Shown one piece after another: positions 6,937 to 12,533 of a stretch of 12,533 nt of DNA. The DNA lies in assembly GCA_035472475.1 (NCBI GenBank), contig DATIPA010000164.1:1-12533 (forward strand), read 5' to 3'. The stretch comes from JAFAXD01 sp035472475. GTDB taxonomy: Bacteria > Pseudomonadota > Alphaproteobacteria > Rhizobiales > Xanthobacteraceae. How positions within the stretch are numbered: position 1 is the stretch's first letter; every line of letters begins with the position of its first letter. Both the position numbers and the translations under genes were made by a program. A model generated the notes under the pieces. That model did not search any database and was not told where the DNA came from. It saw nothing but the letters and a program-made list of their open reading frames with translations.

Positions 6937-6985
6937 GCATGTCCCGCAAAAAGTGCGAACCGGTTTTGCGACAATGGACATGCTC
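6937..6985 (+). repeat. Palindromic interspersed repeat, copy 2 (intact)
   Basis: Outer arms GCATGTCC (6937-6944) and GGACATGC (6976-6983) and inner arms CGCAAAA (6945-6951) and TTTTGCG (6964-6970) are exact inverted repeats, giving a 15-bp interrupted stem around a 12-base loop with a 5-base bulge (6971-6975). It begins 12 bases after the formyltransferase stop and may act as a transcript 3' end or stabiliser. It has the same orientation and block order as the copy at 1705-1750. The rest of the gap up to 7048 shows no clear promoter; TTGAAC at 7003-7008 is a weak -35 candidate lacking a good partner. Confidence 0.8.
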
Positions 6986-7048
6986 AAATAAAGTCTGAAT
7001 TGTTGAACGAAGCCCGCCGAATCGAACTGTCTGAACACGGAACCCGCA

Positions 7049-8746
7049 ATGCCAGCCTCGCAACACACCAGCCCGAAATCCGATATTGAGATCGCCCAGA
7101 CGGCCGCCAAGCGGCCAATCCTCGACATCGCGCGCGAGAAGCTCGGCATCGCACCGGAAAACCTCGAGCCCTATGGCCACTACAAGGCTAAGGTATCGAT
7201 GGACTACATCAAGTCGCTCAAGAGCAAACCCAATGGCAAGTTGATTCTGGTCACCGCCATCACGCCGACGCCGGCCGGCGAGGGCAAGACCACGACCACC
7301 GTCGGGCTCACCGACGCGCTCAACCACATCGGCAAGAAGGCGATGCTGTGCCTGCGCGAGCCCTCGCTCGGCCCGTCGTTCGGCATGAAGGGAGGCGCCG
7401 CCGGCGGCGGCTACGCCCAGGTCGTGCCGATGGAGGAGATCAACCTGCATTTCACCGGCGATTTCCATGCCATCACATCGGCGCACAATCTGCTATCGGC
7501 CGTTGTCGACAACCACATCTATTGGGGCAATGAACTCGGCATTGACAGCCGCCGGGTGGCGTGGCGCCGGGTCATGGACATGAACGATCGCGCGCTGCGC
7601 GAGATTGTCTGCTCGCTCGGCGGCGTCGCCAATGGCTATCCGCGCGAAGCCGGCTTCGACATCACGGTGGCGTCGGAGGTGATGGCGATCTTCTGCCTGG
7701 CGAGCGACCTCGACGACCTCAAGAAGCGGCTCGGCAACGTGATCGTCGCCTATACGCGCGATCGCAAGCCGGTGCGCGGCTCTGACCTCAAGGTGCACGG
7801 CGCGATGGCGGTGCTGCTCAAGGACGCGCTGTCACCCAACCTGGTGCAGACGCTCGAGGGAACGCCGGCGTTCATTCACGGCGGGCCGTTCGCCAACATC
7901 GCGCACGGCTGCAACTCGGTGTTGGCGACCACGACGGCGTTGAAGCTCGCCGACTACGTGGTGACCGAAGCCGGCTTCGGCGCCGACCTGGGCGGCGAGA
8001 AATTCCTCGACATCAAGTGCCGCAAGACCGGGCTGTCACCCGACTGCGCCGTCGTGGTCGCGACCATCCGGGCGTTGAAGATGCACGGCGGGGTGAAAAA
8101 AGAGGATCTCAAGGCCGAGAACCTCAAAGCGCTGGAGGCGGGGCTCTCCAATCTGCAGCGTCATGTTGAGAACCTGCAGAAATTCGGCATCGTGCCGGTC
8201 ATCTCGATCAACCGGTTCTCGGCCGATACCGAGGCCGAAATCGCGCTTGTCAAAGAGGGCGCCAAGAAGCTCGGGGTCGAAGCGCTGATCGCGGACCATT
8301 GGGCGATGGGCGGCGCCGGCGCCGCCGACGTGGCGCGCGCCGTGGTCAAAGTCGTCGAGAGCGGCAAGAGCCACCTCAAGCTTCTTTATCCCGACGACCT
8401 GCCGCTGGTCGAAAAAATTCGCGTCATCGCGCGCGAAATCTATCGCGCCAAGGACATCGCGATCGACAAGCCGGTGCGCGATCAGCTCGCCTCGTTCGAG
8501 CAGATGGGTTACGGCAAGCTCCCGGTCTGCATCGCCAAGACCCAGTACAGCTTCTCCACCAATCCCGACCTCAAGGGTGCGCCGGTCGATCACATCATTC
8601 CGGTGCGCGAAGTGCGGCTCTCGGCCGGTGCCGAGTTTGTGGTGGCGATCTGCGGAGAGATCATGACGATGCCCGGCCTGCCCAAGGTGCCGGCGGCCGA
8701 CGCCATCGACATCAGTCCCGAGGGCAAGATCGTGGGGCTGTTCTGA
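7049..8746 (+). CDS. fhs: Formate-tetrahydrofolate ligase
   Basis: Cytosolic ATP-dependent ligase joining formate to tetrahydrofolate, giving 10-formyl-THF. The 565-residue length fits the family (about 556-560). The nucleotide-binding loop TPAGEGKTT lies at 74-82, followed by REPSLGPSFGMKGGAAGGGY (103-122) and FTGDFHAITSAHNLL (135-149), all hallmarks of the family. The C-terminus includes the conserved GEIMTMPGLPKVPAA segment. The ATG at 7049 has only a weak site (CGGAA, 7038-7042); no better in-frame start exists before the conserved region. In this setting it channels formate released by Frc into one-carbon assimilation, as FtfL does in methylotrophs. The dehydrogenase genes start 17 bases downstream, so fhs and the dehydrogenase are likely one transcript that splits formate between assimilation and oxidation. 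Confidence 0.97.
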   Translation: MPASQHTSPKSDIEIAQTAAKRPILDIAREKLGIAPENLEPYGHYKAKVSMDYIKSLKSKPNGKLILVTAITPTPAGEGKTTTTVGLTDALNHIGKKAMLCLREPSLGPSFGMKGGAAGGGYAQVVPMEEINLHFTGDFHAITSAHNLLSAVVDNHIYWGNELGIDSRRVAWRRVMDMNDRALREIVCSLGGVANGYPREAGFDITVASEVMAIFCLASDLDDLKKRLGNVIVAYTRDRKPVRGSDLKVHGAMAVLLKDALSPNLVQTLEGTPAFIHGGPFANIAHGCNSVLATTTALKLADYVVTEAGFGADLGGEKFLDIKCRKTGLSPDCAVVVATIRALKMHGGVKKEDLKAENLKALEAGLSNLQRHVENLQKFGIVPVISINRFSADTEAEIALVKEGAKKLGVEALIADHWAMGGAGAADVARAVVKVVESGKSHLKLLYPDDLPLVEKIRVIAREIYRAKDIAIDKPVRDQLASFEQMGYGKLPVCIAKTQYSFSTNPDLKGAPVDHIIPVREVRLSAGAEFVVAICGEIMTMPGLPKVPAADAIDISPEGKIVGLF

Positions 8747-8763
8747 GTAAAGTAACTATCGCC

Positions 8764-10455
8764 ATGAACGACCAACCCGCGCGCGGGCGACGCAGACCTC
8801 CCAAGACACCGAAAGGCCGGCAAGTCGATCCGCGCGCATTCGCCGAGGTGCAGGCTCTCCTCGGTGACCGTTCGCGTCAGCGCGACCTTCTGATCGAGCA
8901 CCTGCATCTCATTCAGGACCGTTACGGTTATCTTTCCGCCGCGCATCTCGCCGCGCTGGCGCAGGAAATGAAGCTCGCGCTCGCCGAGGTCTACGAGGTC
9001 GCGACCTTCTATGCGCATTTCGATGTCGTGAAGGAGGGGCCGCCGCCACCGCCGGTGACCGTGCGGGTGTGCGAGAACCTGTCGTGCGCGATGTTTGGCG
9101 CGGAGAAACTTCTGGCCGAGCTTCCCGGAAAGCTGGGTTCGGGCGCTCGCGTGGTGCGCGCCCCTTGCATGGGCGCCTGCGATCACGCGCCCGCGTGCGC
9201 GGTCGGCCATGTGCAGGTGATGGCGGCGACGCCGGAGAAGGTTGCGGCAGCAGTTAAATCCGATATGCACGCGCACCCCTGGCGCGGTGCGAAGGATCTG
9301 GCGGCCTATCAGGCGGACGGCGGTTATAAACTGCTGCAGGCCTGTCTCGACGGATCGCGCACGCGCGACGACATCATCAAGGCGGTGAGCGACGCCGGGC
9401 TGCGCGGCCTGGGCGGCGCCGGGTTTCCGACCGGCCGCAAGTGGACGCTGGTACGCGCCGAGCCCGCGCCGCGGCTGATGGCGGTCAACGGCGACGAGGG
9501 TGAAGTCGGCACCTTCAAGGATCGCTACTATCTGGAGCGCGATCCGCACCGGTTCCTCGAAGGCATGTTGATCGCCGCCTGGGTGGTCGAGGCGCGCGAG
9601 ATCTACTTCTATCTGCGCGACGAATATCCCGAAGTGCGGCTGATGCTGCTCGAGGAGATCGCCAAGATCGAAAAGGCCGGCCTGATGCGCTTTTCCCGCG
9701 TGCATCTGCGCCGCGGCGCCGGTTCCTATATCTGCGGTGAAGAGTCCGCGATGATCGAGTCGATCGAGGGCAAGCGCGGATTGCCGCGCCATCGTCCGCC
9801 CTATGTGGCGAAGGTCGGCCTGTTCGGGCGCCCGACGCTCGAGCAGAACGTCGAGACGCTCTACTGGGTGCGCGACATCGTGGAGAAAGGCGCGGGCTGG
9901 TTCACGTCGCACGGCCGGCATGAGCGCAAAGGGCTGCGCAGCTTTTCGGTCTCGGGGCGCGTCCGCGAGCCCGGGGTGAAGCTCGCCCCCGCCGGCATCA
10001 CGGTGCGCGAACTGATCGACGAATACTGCGGCGGAATGGCGCCCGGCCACACCTTCAAAGGCTACCTGCCCGGCGGGGCCTCGGGCGGGATCTTGCCGGC
10101 CGGCATGGGAGACCTGCCGCTCGATTTCGGTACGCTGGAGAAATACGGCTGCTTTGTCGGTTCACACGCGGTTGTGATTCTGTCGGACAAGGACGATATG
10201 AAGGCCGTGGCGTTGAATCTGATGAAGTTTTTCGAGGACGAGAGCTGCGGGCAGTGCACGCCCTGCCGGGTCGGCACCGAGAAGGCCGCAAAACTGATGG
10301 CAGGCGGCCCATGGAACGAGGGGTTGCTGAACGAGCTCTCCGATGCGATGCGGGACGCGTCGATTTGCGGCCTCGGCCAGGCGGCCCCCAACCCGCTGAC
10401 CAGCGTTTTCAAGTATTTTCGTGACGATTTGGCACAGCCTTTGCGACTATGGTGA
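8764..10455 (+). CDS. fdh1B: NAD-dependent formate dehydrogenase beta subunit (NuoE-NuoF fusion)
   Basis: The 563-residue protein passes electrons from the catalytic subunit to NAD+. It joins two modules that are separate genes (fdsG and fdsB) in Cupriavidus and Rhodobacter. The NuoE-like part (about 22-165) has the [2Fe-2S] ligands Cys103, Cys108, Cys135 and Cys139. The NuoF-like part (about 180-555) has the FMN/NAD segment GLRGLGGAGFPTGRKW (212-227), NGDEGEVGTFKDR (242-254), GAGSYICGEE (318-327), and the [4Fe-4S] ligands Cys495, Cys498, Cys501 and Cys535. The fusion matches the layout of Methylobacterium Fdh1B. The ATG at 8764 is the first plausible start after the fhs stop; its ribosome site is weak, so coupling to fhs is likely. 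A five-proline run (93-97) lies within the NuoE-like part, just before the first cluster Cys. Confidence 0.93.
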   Translation: MNDQPARGRRRPPKTPKGRQVDPRAFAEVQALLGDRSRQRDLLIEHLHLIQDRYGYLSAAHLAALAQEMKLALAEVYEVATFYAHFDVVKEGPPPPPVTVRVCENLSCAMFGAEKLLAELPGKLGSGARVVRAPCMGACDHAPACAVGHVQVMAATPEKVAAAVKSDMHAHPWRGAKDLAAYQADGGYKLLQACLDGSRTRDDIIKAVSDAGLRGLGGAGFPTGRKWTLVRAEPAPRLMAVNGDEGEVGTFKDRYYLERDPHRFLEGMLIAAWVVEAREIYFYLRDEYPEVRLMLLEEIAKIEKAGLMRFSRVHLRRGAGSYICGEESAMIESIEGKRGLPRHRPPYVAKVGLFGRPTLEQNVETLYWVRDIVEKGAGWFTSHGRHERKGLRSFSVSGRVREPGVKLAPAGITVRELIDEYCGGMAPGHTFKGYLPGGASGGILPAGMGDLPLDFGTLEKYGCFVGSHAVVILSDKDDMKAVALNLMKFFEDESCGQCTPCRVGTEKAAKLMAGGPWNEGLLNELSDAMRDASICGLGQAAPNPLTSVFKYFRDDLAQPLRLW

Positions 10456-10459
10456 CGGG

Positions 10460-12533
10460 ATGAGCAAGGCCAACGGACAAAGGGCAACGGTCAAGTTCCT
10501 GCTTGACGACCGAGAGGTTGAGGCGCGGCCGGACGAGACCATTTTCCAGGTCGCGGCGCGCCAGGGCATCGAGCTGCCGCACCTCTGCTACGCGCCCACG
10601 CCGGGTTATCGGCCCGACGGCAATTGCCGCGTCTGCATGGTCGAGATCGAAGGCGAGCGCGTGCTCGCGGCGAGCTGCATCCGCACCCCGACGCCGGGGA
10701 TGAAGGTCAAGACCCAGACCGATCGCGCCAAAACCGCGCGCCGGATGGTCGTCGAGCTCTTGGTGGCCGATCAGCCTGCGCGCGCCAAGACGCATGATCC
10801 GGGCTCCGAGTTCTGGACGATGGCGGAGCGCACGCACGTCGACGTGAGCCGCTTTCCGCGCGCGGGGCGGCCGCAGCCCGACCGCAGCCATCCCGCCATG
10901 GCGGTCAATCTCGATGCCTGCATCCACTGCAACCTGTGCGTCCGCGCATGCCGCGAGGTGCAGGTCAACGACGTCATCGGCATGGCCGGCCGCGGCCATC
11001 ACGAAAAGATCGTGTTCGATTTCGACGATCCGATGGGACACTCGACCTGCGTGGCGTGCGGCGAATGCGTGCAGGCGTGCCCGACCGGCGCGTTGATGCC
11101 GGCGACGCTGGTCGATGCCAACAACGTCTTCACCGGCCCGGCCGACCGCACTGTCGACAGCGTCTGTCCCTATTGCGGGGTCGGCTGCCTGCTCACCTAT
11201 CACGTCAAGGACGACAAGCTTGCCTTCGTCACCGGACGCGACGGTCCCGCCAACGAGAACCGGCTGTGCGTGAAGGGCCGCTTCGGCTTCGACTACGTGC
11301 ATCACAAGCAGCGGCTCCTGCATCCGCTGATGCGCAAGGACGGGGTACCCAAGCACGCCGACGATCTCGTCGATCCAAACAATCCATGGACGCATTTTCG
11401 GCAAGCCACCTGGGAGGAGGCGCTCGATCGCGCCGCTCAGGGACTCAAGGAGATTCGTGATACCCACGGCCCCAAGGCGTTGGCCGGGTTCGGTTCGGCC
11501 AAAGGCTCAAACGAAGAGGCGTATCTGTTCCAGAAGCTGGTGCGCGCCGGGTTCGGCACCAACAATGTCGATCACTGCACGCGGCTCTGCCACGCGTCCT
11601 CGGTCGCCGCGTTGATGGAGGGCGTCGGCTCGGCCGCGGTGACCGCGACCTTCAACGAGTGCAAGAACTCAGAGGTCATCATCGTCATCGGCGCCAACCC
11701 GACCGAGAATCATCCCGTGGCCGCAACCTTCTTCAAGCAGGCGGCCAAGCGCGGCGCGACCCTGGTGGTTATGGATCCGCGCGGCCAGGCGCTCAAGCGC
11801 CACGCCACCCACATGCTGCAGTTCAGGAACGGCACCGACGTGGCGATGCTCAACGCCATGCTCAACGTGATCGTGACCGAGAAGGCCTACGATCAACAAT
11901 ACGTGCAGACGTACACCGAGGGGTTCGCGGCGCTGGCGGAGAACGTCAAGGACTTCACGCCGGAAGAAATGGCGCCGATCTGCGGCGTCGAAGCGGACGT
12001 GTTGCGCACCGTCGCGCGCAAGTACGCGCGCGCCAAATCGGCGATCATCTTCTGGGGCATGGGCGTTTCCCAGCACACCCACGGCACCGACAACGCGCGT
12101 TGCCTGATCGCGCTTGCGCTGATCACCGGCCAGGTCGGCCGTCCCGGCACCGGCCTGCATCCGCTGCGTGGCCAGAACAACGTGCAAGGCGCCTCCGACG
12201 CCGGCCTGATCCCGATGTTCTTTCCCGACTACAAGTCGGTCGAGGACCCCGACATCCGCGGCAAGTACGAGCAGGCCTGGGGCACGACGCTCGATCCGAA
12301 GAAGGGCCTGACCGTGGTCGAGATCATGAAGGCGGTCCATGCGGGCACGATCAAGGGCATGTACGTTCTGGGCGAGAACCCCGCCATGTCCGACCCCGAC
12401 CTCAACCACGCGCGCGAAGCGCTCGCGGCGCTCGAGCACCTCGTCGTGCAGGACATCTTCCTCACCGCGACCGCCGCTTATGCCGACGTGATCCTGCCGG
12501 CTTCGGCTTGGCCGGAGACGGACGGCACCGTCA
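10460..12533 (+). CDS. fdh1A: Formate dehydrogenase catalytic alpha subunit (3' end beyond window)
   Basis: The molybdopterin (Mo or W bis-MGD) subunit that oxidises formate to CO2. The first 691 codons are present and open to the window edge; the family runs to about 960-990. An N-terminal NuoG-like [2Fe-2S] domain has Cys43, Cys56, Cys59 and Cys73. Two ferredoxin-type [4Fe-4S] motifs follow: Cys154/157/160/164 and Cys197/200/203/207. The catalytic domain has a [4Fe-4S] set at Cys236/239/243/270 and the metal ligand Cys377 with His378 in DHCTRLCHASS; this is Cys, not selenocysteine. Arg570 in LRGQNNVQG is a candidate active-site Arg. No Cys lies between 73 and 154, so the His-Cys3 cluster of many NuoG-like subunits seems absent. 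The ATG is four bases after the beta-subunit stop, indicating translational coupling. Metal choice cannot be read from sequence; the Methylobacterium Fdh1 relative uses tungsten. Confidence 0.94.
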   Translation, partial: MSKANGQRATVKFLLDDREVEARPDETIFQVAARQGIELPHLCYAPTPGYRPDGNCRVCMVEIEGERVLAASCIRTPTPGMKVKTQTDRAKTARRMVVELLVADQPARAKTHDPGSEFWTMAERTHVDVSRFPRAGRPQPDRSHPAMAVNLDACIHCNLCVRACREVQVNDVIGMAGRGHHEKIVFDFDDPMGHSTCVACGECVQACPTGALMPATLVDANNVFTGPADRTVDSVCPYCGVGCLLTYHVKDDKLAFVTGRDGPANENRLCVKGRFGFDYVHHKQRLLHPLMRKDGVPKHADDLVDPNNPWTHFRQATWEEALDRAAQGLKEIRDTHGPKALAGFGSAKGSNEEAYLFQKLVRAGFGTNNVDHCTRLCHASSVAALMEGVGSAAVTATFNECKNSEVIIVIGANPTENHPVAATFFKQAAKRGATLVVMDPRGQALKRHATHMLQFRNGTDVAMLNAMLNVIVTEKAYDQQYVQTYTEGFAALAENVKDFTPEEMAPICGVEADVLRTVARKYARAKSAIIFWGMGVSQHTHGTDNARCLIALALITGQVGRPGTGLHPLRGQNNVQGASDAGLIPMFFPDYKSVEDPDIRGKYEQAWGTTLDPKKGLTVVEIMKAVHAGTIKGMYVLGENPAMSDPDLNHAREALAALEHLVVQDIFLTATAAYADVILPASAWPETDGTV

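Noticed and set aside
8299..8763. Upstream extension of the dehydrogenase beta-subunit frame inside fhs
   Set aside because: The residues are an out-of-frame shadow of fhs; conserved sequence begins only after the ATG at 8764.
8590..10050. 486-codon minus-strand open frame opposite the dehydrogenase beta subunit
   Set aside because: It is fully antisense to a well-supported gene, His/Arg/Ala-rich with no domain, and explained by third-position GC bias of the plus-strand gene.
1..12533. CRISPR arrays, tRNA/rRNA genes, insertion sequences or phage genes
   Set aside because: I looked for regular spacer-repeat patterns, tRNA-like cloverleaf segments and transposase-like frames and found none.

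Overview
The window is a contiguous, all plus-strand block of high-GC DNA that reads as an oxalate-to-formate-to-C1 catabolic island of an alphaproteobacterium, most likely a member of the Hyphomicrobiales (Bradyrhizobium / Rhodopseudomonas / Methylobacterium neighbourhood). The placement rests on base and codon composition, on the fused NuoE-NuoF-like formate dehydrogenase beta subunit and matching alpha subunit of the Methylobacterium Fdh1 type, and on a palindromic interspersed element resembling those common in this order. It is inference, not a database match.

Layout. Bases 1-372 hold no convincing gene. An OxlT-type major facilitator (373-1656) is followed by a 310-base intergenic region with a compound palindromic repeat, a perfect 27-bp tandem duplication and a good -10 box. 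Then come a GntR/FCD regulator (1967-2668), oxalyl-CoA decarboxylase oxc (2698-4443), formyl-CoA:oxalate CoA-transferase frc (4503-5948) and a stand-alone formyltransferase/10-formyl-THF hydrolase-like protein (5996-6925), tightly spaced and probably one transcript. A second copy of the palindromic repeat (6937-6985) separates these from formate-THF ligase fhs (7049-8746), a fused [2Fe-2S]/FMN/NAD formate dehydrogenase subunit (8764-10455) and the catalytic formate dehydrogenase subunit (10460 to the window edge, incomplete).

How the genes fit together. Oxalate enters, probably by exchange with formate. Frc makes oxalyl-CoA and releases formate, and Oxc decarboxylates oxalyl-CoA to formyl-CoA, which primes the next Frc turn. 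Formate is then either oxidised to CO2 with NADH formation by the two-gene dehydrogenase, or joined to tetrahydrofolate by Fhs for assimilation. The FCD regulator probably ties expression to a pathway metabolite.

The least conventional parts are the formyltransferase-like protein, whose catalytic Asn position is Gln; the lysine/alanine-rich 55-residue N-terminal tail on Frc; the apparent lack of the His-Cys3 cluster motif in the dehydrogenase alpha subunit; and the two same-orientation palindromic repeats that bracket the gntR-oxc-frc-formyltransferase module. The core enzymes are well known; any novelty lies in these additions and in the linkage.
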